From Nocardiopsis prasina DSM 43845 (GTDB lineage Bacteria > Actinomycetota > Actinomycetes > Streptosporangiales > Streptosporangiaceae), in NCBI RefSeq assembly GCF_000341265.1, contig NZ_ANAE01000206.1, positions 1-61,460 of the forward strand: a DNA stretch of 61,460 nucleotides, written 5' to 3'. The position numbers and the translations under genes are program-made. The notes below the pieces were generated by a model, which saw only the letters and a program-made list of their open reading frames with translations, was not told where the DNA came from and did no database searches. Shown in pieces: positions 1-8,172 of the stretch. Position 1 is the first letter of the stretch. Each line of letters starts with the position of its first letter.

Positions 1-860
1 GTGCGCACGGTCATCGTGCCCGGCAGGTAGCGCTGGCCGAGGGGGAGTCCGCCGTGGGCGGGCGAGATCGCGAAGACACCCGCCTGACGGCCGCCCAGGA
101 CCTCGGCGAACAGGGCGTTGGAGTCCGGCTCGGGGTGGCAGAACCAGAGCAGGCGCGCGTCCGGGCCCAGCAGCGCCACGGAGGCCTGGTTGGAGAGCAT
201 CGACATGCGCTCGATGGGGGTGGGGCGCTCCCCGAAGACCCAGGAGCGGCGTTCGGTGGCCAGGAGGGTGAGCAGGGCCGCGGCGGTGGGGGTGTCCGGG
301 ACGCTGTGCGCGGCCACCGTGTGCTCCTCGCCGACCCGCACGCCCGCGTCGGCCCCGGCGTTCAGGTTCGCGAACACCGGCTCCTCGCCCTCGCCGCCGC
401 CGATGTAGAGGATCGCGGTCGCCTCGACCTGCTCGCGCAGGAGTTCGAGGGCGGCGGACTTGTCGGCGGGCGGGGCGTCGGGTCCGGTGCCGGGGTGCCC
501 GGGGTCGATCGTGAGGTCGGTGTCGAACTCGGTGCCGTAGGCGCCCACGAGGCGGACCTCCGAGGGCAGCCTGGAGAGGGTGGCCAGGTCACGCAGGGGC
601 CGGGCGGAGATGACCGCGCACACGGTGCCGGGCAGGTCCGCGAGGTCGCGCAGGGCGCGGACGGCTTCGGGGAGGGGGCCCCGGTGGTCGGAGGCGACCG
701 GGGCGAGCGCGCCGTCGTAGTCGCAGGCCACGAGCAGGCGCGAGGTGCGGGCCAGTGCGGAGACGCGCTGGCGGACGTCGAGGGGCATGGTCTCCAGGGT
801 CGTGTCCGTTGGTCCCTGCGGGACCGCCGGAGTCGCCTTGACCACCTGGGTGAGCGTCAC
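1..860 (-). CDS. Trehalose-phosphatase-like / GH15 fusion protein, 3-prime end outside window
   Basis: The start is a GTG at 860 behind GGAGGAGG, and the frame stays open to the window edge (286 codons visible). Residues about 40-210 resemble the HAD phosphatase OtsB, with a DxD nucleophile motif in ACDYDGALAP (D47, D49). From about residue 215 the sequence becomes the N-terminus of a family 15 glycoside hydrolase (MSMLSNQASVALLGPDARLLWF, then LGG and YLPGTM), as in actinobacterial trehalase-like fusions. The combination suggests trehalose or trehalose-6-phosphate turnover in the cytoplasm. The OtsB metal motif GDDxTDE reads GGGEGEE here (381-401), so the phosphatase half may be inactive. Assignment of the family is fairly sure; the activity is inferred. 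Confidence 0.8.
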   Translation of the reverse strand, partial: MTLTQVVKATPAVPQGPTDTTLETMPLDVRQRVSALARTSRLLVACDYDGALAPVASDHRGPLPEAVRALRDLADLPGTVCAVISARPLRDLATLSRLPSEVRLVGAYGTEFDTDLTIDPGHPGTGPDAPPADKSAALELLREQVEATAILYIGGGEGEEPVFANLNAGADAGVRVGEEHTVAAHSVPDTPTAAALLTLLATERRSWVFGERPTPIERMSMLSNQASVALLGPDARLLWFCHPEPDSNALFAEVLGGRQAGVFAISPAHGGLPLGQRYLPGTMTVR

Positions 861-1269
861 GTTGCCTCCTCCACTGGTCCATTACCGACCTGGGAAATAG
901 GTGAGATGTAGGACTCCGCGCGCATGTGTCTGGATCACATGGATCTCGTAGGGAAAACGTAGACCCAGGGACGTATGGCGCGGGATGAACTTCGCGGGCC
1001 TTTGAGTAGACCTAAAGAACATTTGGCATTCAAGCGGATAAACCGGGCATCCGTGCTGTTCTGTAAAAGGTCCGGTTCCTCAGAAGTCAACGCGAGACTA
1101 CCCGCGCCGCGCACGTGCGCGTGCACGAGAAGCAAGTGATGCAGATCACTCATACGGATCGGGTCCAAACGTGCCAGACCCCGCCCGCGGGCCGAGGAAG
1201 GGAGTCCACGGCCTGTGGACGGGGTGAGCGGAACCGGGGAGGTGTGGGGGTGCGCGCCGAAGCGCCGGG
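861..1269. promoter_or_regulatory. Intergenic region with two inverted repeats upstream of the OtsB/GH15 gene
   Basis: No gene is visible here. At 923-941, CATGTG and CACATG form a perfect inverted repeat with a 7-nt spacer, 63-81 nt upstream of the GTG at 860, a good place for an operator. At 1135-1150, AGTGAT-GCAG-ATCACT matches the GTGA-N6-TCAC pattern of Crp-type sites. GCGCACGTGCGC (1109-1120) is a 12-bp perfect palindrome. The stretch is less GC-rich than its flanks. Function of all three is inferred from symmetry only. Confidence 0.35.
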
Positions 1270-1986
1270 TCAGGAGCTCGACGACTCCCATTCCGGCTTG
1301 CGCAGGTGGTGCACCCACGCGGGCGGGAGGTTGGCGAACACCTTCTCCGAGCCGATCCCGTAACGGTCCAGCCAGTCCTGCACCACCCAACTGGTCCGCG
1401 CCTGGCGCAGGTAGTCCTCGCGGCGGGCGATCACCGCCTTGACCTCCTTCGTGTACAGGTAGCCGTAGAAGGAGAGCGTTCCGCCCGGGCGGAGCACGGT
1501 GAAGTAGTAGTCGAGGATGCCGCGCACGGTGTCGGCGGTGAAGTTGGCGAACGGCAGACCGGAGACGATCACGTCGTAGGTGCGGTCGGTGCCCATCTCG
1601 TCCACCAGACAGGCGTGCACCTCCGCGCTGTCCGCGATCGGCGACATCTGCGGGTCGGTCTTCAACAGGTGCTCGACGTAGGACGCGAACTCCGGATTGG
1701 CCTCCACGAGGTCCACGGTGTCACCCGGGCGCATCGCGTCGGCGATCCCGCGGCTGATGGCGCCGGTCCCGGCGCCCGCCTCCAGGATGCGCAGCGGTTC
1801 GTCGGGGTCGGGTCGGTGGCGGATGTGCTCGGCCATGGCGTGCGCCAGGGCACTGCTGCTGGGCACGATGGAACCCGTCGCATGGAAGGTGCGCAGCGCC
1901 TGGCTGAAGAAGAGTCTGGTGTCACGCAGACGTTCCTCCAGCCTGAGGGCGGCCAGGGGTCCGGTGGGGCTCTGGGTCTCGGACAT
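1270..1986 (-). CDS. Class I SAM-dependent methyltransferase, phospholipid N-methyltransferase-like
   Basis: The 238-residue protein has a Rossmann methyltransferase core: motif I ILEAGAGTGAIS at about residues 67-78, the acidic ribose-binding segment VDLVEANPEF, and motif IV YDVIVSGLPF. The N-terminal FFSQALRTFHATGSIVPSSSALAHAMAEHI is typical of the PmtA/KsgA-like group, which methylates phosphatidylethanolamine or related lipids. The length fits a stand-alone enzyme. No membrane segment is seen. It is followed downstream by the OtsB/GH15 gene after a 409-bp gap, so it is probably its own unit. The substrate is not determined by the sequence. Confidence 0.8.
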   Translation of the reverse strand: MSETQSPTGPLAALRLEERLRDTRLFFSQALRTFHATGSIVPSSSALAHAMAEHIRHRPDPDEPLRILEAGAGTGAISRGIADAMRPGDTVDLVEANPEFASYVEHLLKTDPQMSPIADSAEVHACLVDEMGTDRTYDVIVSGLPFANFTADTVRGILDYYFTVLRPGGTLSFYGYLYTKEVKAVIARREDYLRQARTSWVVQDWLDRYGIGSEKVFANLPPAWVHHLRKPEWESSSS

Positions 1987-2159
1987 GACTGAACGCTAAC
2001 GCGTCGGTGTGTCCCTGGGGAGACCGCGCGACCCTTTGTCCCGGAAACACCGCGTGGCCATGAACACCGCCGAGACGGGAACCCCCGGCGCCGGGCCCGC
2101 GACCGGAGGGGCGCTCCCGCCTCCGGACGGCCACGGCGCCACGCCCTACGCTGAGGGGC

Positions 2160-2990
2160 ATGAGCGACGCCGACGCCACCCCCGAGACCCCCGCCCACAC
2201 CCGGACCGCGCTGGTCACCGGGGCCTCCGGCGGGATCGGGGAGGAGTACGCCCGGCGCCTCGCCCAGCGCGGGTACGCCCTCGTCGTGGTCGCGCGCCGC
2301 CACGACCTCCTGGCCGCACTCGCCGACGACGTCCGTGAGCGGTACGGGACCGCGGTCGAGGTCCTGCGCGCGGACCTCGGCACCTCCGAGGGCGTCGCCG
2401 CCGTCGCCGCGCGGCTGGCCGAGGACGGCACCGGCGCGCTCGCGCCCGTGGACCTGCTCGTCAACAACGCCGGGCGCGGCGACGGGGGCACCTTCGCCGA
2501 ACAGGACCCCGCCGAGATCGACGCGATGATCGACCTCAACGTCCGCGCCGTCCTCAAGCTGACCCGCGCCGTCCTGCCGGTGCAGATCGCCCGCCGCGCG
2601 AACGGGTACCAGGAGGGGCTGGGCGTGGTCAACGTCGCCTCGATGGCCGGGGAGATCCCCGTCAACCCGGGGGGCTCCGTGTACGGCGCGGGCAAGAAGT
2701 TCGTGACCCTGTGGAGCGAGAGCGTCGCCGCCGAGGTGCGCGGACGCGGCGTCCACGTCACCGTGGTCCTGCCCGGGTTCGTGCGCACCGACATGACTCG
2801 CGGCGTCCAGGAACAGGGGATGCCCGCCTTCGCGTTCGTGCCCAAGGAGCACATCGTCCGCGACTCCCTCGTCGCCTGGTCCGCCGGGCGTTCGGCGGTC
2901 GTCTCCGGGCCCCAGTACAGAGCCGCCGACGGCCTCCTGCGCCTCCTGCCCCGCCCGCTGATCCGCGCCGTCGCCCGCCGCATGGCCTGA
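2160..2990 (+). CDS. Short-chain dehydrogenase/reductase
   Basis: This is a 276-residue classical SDR oxidoreductase. The nucleotide-binding motif TGASGGIG lies at about residues 21-28, NNAG at about 103-106, the catalytic serine in NVASMAG, and the YxxxK pair in YGAGKK. An arginine-rich stretch (VVARRHD) after beta-strand 2 suggests NADP(H) preference. The C-terminus RAADGLLRLLPRPLIRAVARRMA resembles the hydrophobic tail of the DltE/YqjQ-like subgroup. The ATG follows GAGGGG. The substrate is unknown. It stands alone on the plus strand before hisE. Confidence 0.85.
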   Translation: MSDADATPETPAHTRTALVTGASGGIGEEYARRLAQRGYALVVVARRHDLLAALADDVRERYGTAVEVLRADLGTSEGVAAVAARLAEDGTGALAPVDLLVNNAGRGDGGTFAEQDPAEIDAMIDLNVRAVLKLTRAVLPVQIARRANGYQEGLGVVNVASMAGEIPVNPGGSVYGAGKKFVTLWSESVAAEVRGRGVHVTVVLPGFVRTDMTRGVQEQGMPAFAFVPKEHIVRDSLVAWSAGRSAVVSGPQYRAADGLLRLLPRPLIRAVARRMA

Positions 2991-3089
2991 CCTGGCCCTC
3001 TCACATACTGGGACATTCGGTCCCCGGTTGGTCACCGGGCGTCTGTTGCGCCTACCCTGGTAGCGCACTGTCGGTCGAGGAAAGAGACC

Positions 3090-3353
3090 ATGAAGACCTT
3101 CGAAGAGCTGTTCGCCGAGCTGTCCGAGAAGGCACGCTCCCGCCCCGAGGGGTCCGGGACCGTCGCCCAACTCGACGCCGGCGTCCATGCCATCGGCAAG
3201 AAGGTCGTCGAGGAGGCCGCTGAGGTCTGGATGGCCGCCGAGTACGAGTCGGACGAAGACGCCGCCGAAGAGATCTCGCAGCTCCTCTACCACCTCCAGG
3301 TCCTGATGCTGGCCCGTGGCCTGCGGCTCGAGGACGTCTACAAGCATCTGTAG
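3090..3353 (+). CDS. hisE: Phosphoribosyl-ATP diphosphatase HisE
   Basis: HisE removes pyrophosphate from phosphoribosyl-ATP, step two of histidine synthesis, in the cytoplasm. The 87-residue length is typical of stand-alone actinobacterial HisE. The MazG-like helical signature is clear: [19 protein letters not shown] then [19 protein letters not shown], with the acidic residues that coordinate magnesium. The start follows GAGGAAAG. It lies 88 bp ahead of hisG on the same strand, the usual actinobacterial hisE-hisG pairing. Confidence 0.97.
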   Translation: MKTFEELFAELSEKARSRPEGSGTVAQLDAGVHAIGKKVVEEAAEVWMAAEYESDEDAAEEISQLLYHLQVLMLARGLRLEDVYKHL

Positions 3354-3441
3354 GCCGGTACCGCGCGCCCCTCGCCGGGCGCGTGCGCGGACCGGCCCAC
3401 CGACGTCCCCGAACCACGCCAGAGCTGACAAGGAACCCCAA

Positions 3442-4296
3442 ATGCCCGACATGCTCCGCATCGCCGTGCCCAACAAGGGCCAGCTGTCCGAACCCGCCGT
3501 CCAGATGCTGCGCGAGGCCGGGTACCGGCAGCGCAAGAGCAGCCGCGACCTCGTGCTGGTCGACCCGGACAACAACACCGAGTTCTTCTTCCTCCGCCCC
3601 AAGGACATCGCCGTCTACGTCGGCGAGGGCATCCTCCAGGCCGGGATCACCGGCCGCGACATGCTCCTGGACTCCGGCGCCCCGGTGGACGAGGTCCTCG
3701 CACTGGGCTTCGGCGGCTCCACCTTCCGCTTCGCCGCGCCCGGCGGCGCCGGAATGGACGTCACCGACCTCAACGGCAAGCGCGTCGCCACGTCCTTCGA
3801 CGAGTTGCTCCGCGCCTACCTGGAGGAGCGCGGCATCGACGCGCGCGTCATCCACCTCGACGGCGCCGTGGAGAGCTCGGTGCAGCTCGGCGTGGCCGAC
3901 GCCGTGGCCGACGTCGTCTCCACCGGCACCACACTGCGCAACGCGGGGATGGAGACCTTCGGCGACCCGATCCTGATCTCGGAGGCCGTGGTCATCCGGC
4001 CCACGGACGCCCCCGAGGACCGGCAGATCGACCAGCTGCTGCGCCGACTGCGCGGCGTCCTCGTGGCCCGCGACTACGTGATGATGGACTACGACGTGCA
4101 CGCCGAGAATCTGGAGGCGGCTGTCGCCCTCACTCCCGGCATGGAGGGGCCCACGGTCTCCCCGCTGCACCGTGAGGGCTGGGTCGCGGTCCGCTCGATG
4201 GTGCCCCGCAAGGAGGCCCAGCGGATCATGGACGACCTCTGGCAGCTCGGCGCCCGCGCCATCCTGGTCACCGACATCTACGCCTGCCGCCTCTGA
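3442..4296 (+). CDS. hisG: ATP phosphoribosyltransferase HisG, long form
   Basis: HisG condenses ATP with PRPP, the first and feedback-controlled step of histidine synthesis. The protein (284 residues) is the long form: the periplasmic-binding-like catalytic domain starts [15 protein letters not shown], the PRPP loop is [18 protein letters not shown], and a C-terminal ACT-like regulatory domain (about 210-284, ending [37 protein letters not shown]) should bind histidine. I chose the ATG at 3442, behind AAGGAA; an ATG three codons later is also possible. The stop codon lies inside a hairpin shared with the convergent gene. Confidence 0.97.
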   Translation: MPDMLRIAVPNKGQLSEPAVQMLREAGYRQRKSSRDLVLVDPDNNTEFFFLRPKDIAVYVGEGILQAGITGRDMLLDSGAPVDEVLALGFGGSTFRFAAPGGAGMDVTDLNGKRVATSFDELLRAYLEERGIDARVIHLDGAVESSVQLGVADAVADVVSTGTTLRNAGMETFGDPILISEAVVIRPTDAPEDRQIDQLLRRLRGVLVARDYVMMDYDVHAENLEAAVALTPGMEGPTVSPLHREGWVAVRSMVPRKEAQRIMDDLWQLGARAILVTDIYACRL

Positions 4297-4311
4297 CCGG
4301 GACCCCGGTCA
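4294..4311. terminator. Bidirectional hairpin between hisG and the GH5 remnant
   Basis: TGACCGG (4294-4300) pairs perfectly with CCGGTCA (4305-4311) around a GACC loop. Both convergent genes end inside it: its first three bases are the hisG TGA, and its last three are the reverse complement of the opposite stop. No T-tract follows. A terminator role is inferred. Confidence 0.5.
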
Positions 4312-4902
4312 GGTGGGGGCGACGGTGAGGACGGTCTCGTCGCCGTCGGCGGCGCCTGTGACGGTGACGTGCAGGACCCGTCTCCCGCCGTCCCAGCGCG
4401 ACGTCCAGCCGTCGTCCCCGGCGGGGGTGTCCACGGTGAGGTCGAACTCCTCCCCGAAGACGTCCTCGGGCAGGTACAGCTCGGTCGCCCCGGACGCTCC
4501 GTTCTCCGCGTAGCGCACCGACAGCGCGCCGCTGGCGTCGTCGGGCCCCAGCTCCAGGGGCTGGCCCGCCACGGCGCGCGGGTAGGCCCGGTTCATCACG
4601 TGGGCGAGCGGGCCGGGGGTGAGTTCGTCGCCCTCGGCCCGCGCGTCCCAGGGGCCCCAGGTGCCCATGGCGTCGTACTCGGCCTGGACGTCGTCCTCGG
4701 TGATCCACGGCAGCCGGTCGGGGTCGCCCTTGGCGGAGCCGGAGGTGTTGAGGCCGTGGAGGAAGAGCGCCCTGCCCTGGTCGTCGGTGAGGTACCGGGT
4801 GGGCCCCGGTTCGTGCCGGGTGAGCGCGGCGACGAGGCCGGTCACCAGAACGAGCACTGTCAGTGCGGCCGTGACGAGCCCGCGCTTGCCGGTGCGCTGC
4901 AA
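4309..4902 (-). pseudogene. Internally deleted endoglycoceramidase (GH5) remnant
   Basis: Residues 10-30 are a signal anchor. Residues 35-81 match the start of secreted GH5 endoglycoceramidases (RYLTDDQGRALFLHGLNTSG, then PWITEDDVQAEYDAMGT). Residues 82-197 match the family's C-terminal end and beta-sandwich (WGPWD, then NRAYPRAVAGQPLEL and GATELYLPED). The TIM-barrel core of roughly 300 residues between them, including both catalytic glutamates (NEP and GEFG segments), is missing, and the reading frame is kept. The join is at T81/W82, near 4657-4662. A full enzyme would be around 480-500 residues. The start is a TTG behind GGAG. Any product would be a secreted or anchored protein without hydrolase activity. 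Confidence 0.75.
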
Positions 4903-4935
4903 TCTCGCTCCTGGGGTGAGAGCTGGATCACTATC

Positions 4936-5484
4936 ATGCAGAAGGTGAATGTTGTTCGCAATGCCCCCACTGCCCTCGTACCCTCCGTCGCCGGGATCGC
5001 GACCCTCCTCCCCTGCCTGCTCTTCGGGAGCGCCGCGTTCCTCACCTGGCTGGGGTCACGCGCCGCCTGGCTGACCCTGCCCACGGCACTCGGCGTCCCC
5101 TTCGCCTTCCCCAGGCTCAGCCTCACCACCGTCGTCGGGCAGCCCGACTGGCACCTGGCGACCGAGATCGTCGCCGCCGCGGTACTGGCCGCCGTCACCG
5201 GCTGGTGGGTCCGACGGGCACACCGGGTGCGCCCCGAGGCGAACGCCTGGCGGGTCCTGCTGTCCGCCTGGGCCGGTGTGCTCCTGGGGTTGGCGCTGGC
5301 CAACGCCCTGCGCGCGGTCGCCGCCGTGCTCGCCGTGGGCGCCGGACCGGTGGCTCTGTTCGCCTACGCCCTCGCCGGGGCCCTGACGGGCCTGCTCTGG
5401 GCGGTCTGCCTGGGTTGGGTCTGTGCGGTTCCGGCGGCCCTGGCTCACCGGCTCACCGTGCGAACCAGGGCCGCCTCGACGTAG
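4936..5484 (+). CDS. Four-helix integral membrane protein, unknown function
   Basis: The protein (182 residues) has four hydrophobic segments: about residues 13-40 (VPSVAGIATLLPCLLFGSAAFLTWL), 72-92, 112-135 and 143-170. A positively charged loop, RRAHRVRPEANAWR, separates helices two and three. I recognise no family. The start is the ATG at 4936, since the frame upstream is antisense to the GH5 remnant. It ends 5 bp before the convergent DoxX-like gene. Confidence 0.6.
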   Translation: MQKVNVVRNAPTALVPSVAGIATLLPCLLFGSAAFLTWLGSRAAWLTLPTALGVPFAFPRLSLTTVVGQPDWHLATEIVAAAVLAAVTGWWVRRAHRVRPEANAWRVLLSAWAGVLLGLALANALRAVAAVLAVGAGPVALFAYALAGALTGLLWAVCLGWVCAVPAALAHRLTVRTRAAST

Positions 5485-5489
5485 ATCCC

Positions 5490-5894
5490 TCAGTCACCGT
5501 CGCGCGGGGCGCGACGAGCCTGGAGGGCGGCCCAGATCAGGGGGACCTGGAGCGGGACGCGGCCCCAGGCGACCGCCCTGTTGTCGGCCACCGACGGCAG
5601 CCGTCCCGACCCGGAGTCCAGCGCCATCTGGACGTTGGCGGGCCACACTGCCAGCAGCAGCGCGGCGCTGGCCGGTCCGGCCCACCTCCGGCGGGTCAGC
5701 AGGCCCACGCCGCAGGCCAGTTCGGCCGCGCCGCTCCCGTAGACGAACGCGCGGTGCGCGGGCAGTCGGCGCGGCATGATCGACTCGAACGGCCTCGGGG
5801 CCGCGAAGTGCAGCACCCCCGAACCCACGAACATCGCTCCCAGCGCGAGCGGGGCCGCTCCGCGCAGCCTGTCCAGGCGTTTTCCCATGGTCAT
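5490..5894 (-). CDS. DoxX-like membrane protein
   Basis: This 134-residue protein has four predicted membrane helices and the DoxX-family pattern: ALGAMFVGSGVLHFAAPRPFESIMPRRLP in the first helix and loop, then FVYGSGAAELACGVGLLTRRRWAGPAS. DoxX-like proteins are membrane-embedded and linked to redox or thiosulfate metabolism in some organisms, but most are uncharacterised. I start at the ATG at 5894, where GAGGAG precedes it, not at the upstream in-frame ATG. It stands alone and converges with the preceding gene. Confidence 0.75.
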   Translation of the reverse strand: MTMGKRLDRLRGAAPLALGAMFVGSGVLHFAAPRPFESIMPRRLPAHRAFVYGSGAAELACGVGLLTRRRWAGPASAALLLAVWPANVQMALDSGSGRLPSVADNRAVAWGRVPLQVPLIWAALQARRAPRDGD

Positions 5895-5990
5895 GCACTC
5901 CTCTCGTGACGCGCCGGAACCCAACCTACTGACGGGTCAACGAGTGGTACTTCACCGGCCCGCCACGCGGGGAACATGATCGGGGGCACA

Positions 5991-6710
5991 ATGTGGTGCA
6001 TGAACCAGCCAACGCGAGACCCCGAAGTCGAGGGTGAATCCGTCACCCTCGCCAGAGTGACGGGTGAGACCGGCGGTGACCTGGTGCTTCGCCAGGTGGG
6101 TGCCCACTACGAGATCTATTCCAACGGCCTGTTCCTCATGGACACCCGCGACGGCACCTCCGAGCGCGAGATGGTGCGCCTGAGCCTGGCCGCGCTCCCC
6201 CCGGGGCGCTCACACGCCCGCGTGCTGGTCGGCGGGCTCGGCGTGGGATTCTCCGCCCGCGAGGCGCTCGACAACCCCCGGGTGTCCCGCGTGGACGTCG
6301 TGGAGCTCGAACCCCAGGTGATCGCCTGGCACGAGGACGAACTCGGTGAGGCCGCCGAGTACGTCCACCGCGACCCCCGCTGCCGGGTGCACAACGCCGA
6401 CATCGTCGCCTGGATCGCGCAGGCCTCGGCCGCCGACCAGCCCGGCCGCTTCGACGTCATCTGCCTGGACACCGACAACGGCCCGGACTGGACCGTGGTC
6501 GAGAACAACAACCGTCTGTACGAGGCGGCCGGGCTCGAACAGCTGACCCGGCTGCTCACCCCCGGCGGGGTGCTCTCCTTCTGGAGCGCCAACAGCGTGG
6601 ACAGCTTCGAGGCCCTGCTGCGGACCCGCTTCGGCACGGTGGAGGTCGCGGAGGTGGTGGTGGCCCGGGGGGTCCCGGACGTGGTCTACCTGGCCTCGAA
6701 CCCCCTCTGA
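5991..6710 (+). CDS. Spermidine synthase-like methyltransferase-fold protein
   Basis: The protein (239 residues from this start) has the polyamine aminopropyltransferase fold: SNGLFLMDTRDGTSEREMVRL at the N-terminus, the cofactor-binding RVLVGGLGVGFSAREAL, VDVVELEPQVIAWH, and the catalytic-region FDVICLDTDNGPDWTV. True spermidine synthases carry an active-site aspartate in a DxTDP segment; here it reads DTDNGPD, so the substrate may differ. I chose the ATG at 5991 because GGGGG sits 5 nt upstream; ATGs at 5976 and 6000 are alternatives. It ends 2 bp before the convergent EF-hand gene. Confidence 0.75.
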   Translation: MWCMNQPTRDPEVEGESVTLARVTGETGGDLVLRQVGAHYEIYSNGLFLMDTRDGTSEREMVRLSLAALPPGRSHARVLVGGLGVGFSAREALDNPRVSRVDVVELEPQVIAWHEDELGEAAEYVHRDPRCRVHNADIVAWIAQASAADQPGRFDVICLDTDNGPDWTVVENNNRLYEAAGLEQLTRLLTPGGVLSFWSANSVDSFEALLRTRFGTVEVAEVVVARGVPDVVYLASNPL

Positions 6711-6712
6711 CC

Positions 6713-6931
6713 TCAGCCCTGGTTGCGGGACATGTAGCGGGCGAACTCCTCCAGGGAGATCCGCTCGTCGCCGTCGCCGTCCATCGCGCGCACGACCTCG
6801 GCGGCCTGCTCGTCGGTGGTCTGGTCGCCGAGGTTGCGCATCAGCGAGGCCAGCTCCTGGGCGGAGATGAGGCCGTCGTTGTCGGTGTCCACGAGGGTGA
6901 AGGTGGCGGCGTACTCGGTGGTGTCGGCCAT
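6713..6931 (-). CDS. Small EF-hand calcium-binding protein
   Basis: This 72-residue cytoplasmic protein consists of two EF-hands. The first loop is DTDNDGLISAQE and the second DGDGDERISLEE, both with acidic residues at positions 1, 3, 5 and 12 and isoleucine at position 8. Such bacterial EF-hand proteins are thought to buffer or sense calcium in actinomycetes. No enzymatic domain is attached. The ATG at 6931 has a purine-rich CCGGAGAGCC segment ahead of it. Confidence 0.9.
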   Translation of the reverse strand: MADTTEYAATFTLVDTDNDGLISAQELASLMRNLGDQTTDEQAAEVVRAMDGDGDERISLEEFARYMSRNQG

Positions 6932-7263
6932 CGGGGGCTCTCCGGATCTGCTGGGGAACGAACTCGCGCCAGGCTACCGAGGCACGCCCCGCGGAGCCAC
7001 CGGGAGGCCCCGGCCGCCGGACGGGTCGGCCGTCCCACGCCTTCCGGGCGACGGTGGCGACGTGTTCCGGGCGACGCTGCGGACGTGCGGGTTCGGGGTC
7101 GGTCGGGTGTCGGAGACGGCTCGAAGAGAGCCCGGGGCGCGCGGAGCCGGGCCGTGACCGCGCACCGCGGCCGGAACACGCGAGAGGGGCCGTGCCCCGC
7201 CCGGTGGGGACGGTGGCGGCGGCCCCTCGGGGGAGACGTGCCCTGACAGCGGGTCAGTGGGGG
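6932..7263. terminator. Intergenic region with terminator-like hairpin after pstA (7184-7228)
   Basis: GAGGGGCCG (7184-7192) pairs perfectly with CGGCCCCTC (7220-7228), and the interior can fold further (CCCC/GGGG around 7195-7210). It lies about 35 bp past the pstA stop, reading leftward, and is probably the end of the pst transcript. The rest (6932-7183) is GC-rich and shows no gene. Confidence 0.5.
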
Positions 7264-8172
7264 TCAGTGCGTGTTCGTGGAGGCCTTCGAGCCGACCCAG
7301 CGGGCGACCACCGTGAAGGCCAGCACCAGGACGAACAGGCACAGCGCGGCGCCCCAAGCGCGGTCGATACCGGACTCGAAGGGCTGCGTGGCGCCCCGGT
7401 ACAGCTGCATCGGGACCGCGCCCTGCGGGCTGCCCTGGAAGCTCGTCACGATCAGACCCGTACCGAAGGCCGTCAGCAGCAGCGGCGCGGTCTCACCGAT
7501 CCCGCGCGCGATCGCCAGCATCGAACCCGTGGTCAGACCGGGCGCGGCGGCGGGCAGCACCGTGTGCACGATGGTCTGCCACTTGCGCGCCCCCAGGCCG
7601 TAGCTGGCGTTGCGCATCTCGTTCGGAACCAGCCGCAGCATCTCCTCGGAGGACCGCGTCACGATCGGCAGCATCATCACCGCGATGGCCACCGCGCCGA
7701 CGAAGGTACCGAACCCCATGCCGCCCCAGCCGATCACCAGCAGGCCGTACACGAACAGACCCACGAAGATCGACGGGATACCGGTCATCACGTCGGTGAA
7801 GAAGCGGATCGCGGAGGTGAGGCGGTTGGGCCCGTACTCCACGATGTACACGGCTGTGGCGATACCGAACGGGATCGACATCAGGACCGCCAGGGCCATG
7901 ATGTACAGCGTTCCGAAGAACCCGGCCGCGTAGCCGCCGCCGTCGCGCCGGGGCGGCGGCTCGGTCTGGGTGATGAAGTCCAGGTTGACCACGCCGATGC
8001 CGCGACGGGTCACCTCGAAGACGATGAGAACCAGCGGGATCATCGCGATGACCATCGCTGCGGTCAGCACCACGGTGGCGCTGCGGTCCTTCAGGCGCCG
8101 GAACGACGAACCGGGGGGCCGCTGGCTCAGGGGCGCGTGCCTGCTGGGGGGAGTCTCGGTCATGGTGCTCAT
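7264..8172 (-). CDS. pstA: Phosphate ABC transporter permease PstA
   Basis: PstA is one of two inner-membrane channel subunits of the high-affinity phosphate importer PstSCAB. The 302-residue protein has about six hydrophobic helices and the ABC permease coupling loop in NASYGLGARKWQTIVHTVLPAAAPGLTTG. FFGTLYIMALAVLMSIPFGIATAVYIVEYG is typical of PstA. The reading frame overlaps the end of pstC by 4 bp (8169-8172), so translation is probably coupled. It is the last gene of the pst operon. Confidence 0.97.
   Translation of the reverse strand: MSTMTETPPSRHAPLSQRPPGSSFRRLKDRSATVVLTAAMVIAMIPLVLIVFEVTRRGIGVVNLDFITQTEPPPRRDGGGYAAGFFGTLYIMALAVLMSIPFGIATAVYIVEYGPNRLTSAIRFFTDVMTGIPSIFVGLFVYGLLVIGWGGMGFGTFVGAVAIAVMMLPIVTRSSEEMLRLVPNEMRNASYGLGARKWQTIVHTVLPAAAPGLTTGSMLAIARGIGETAPLLLTAFGTGLIVTSFQGSPQGAVPMQLYRGATQPFESGIDRAWGAALCLFVLVLAFTVVARWVGSKASTNTH

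Noticed and set aside
1662-3608. 648-codon minus-strand ORF
   Set aside because: It overlaps the SDR, hisE and the methyltransferase in wrong frames; low-complexity G/A/R-rich sequence.
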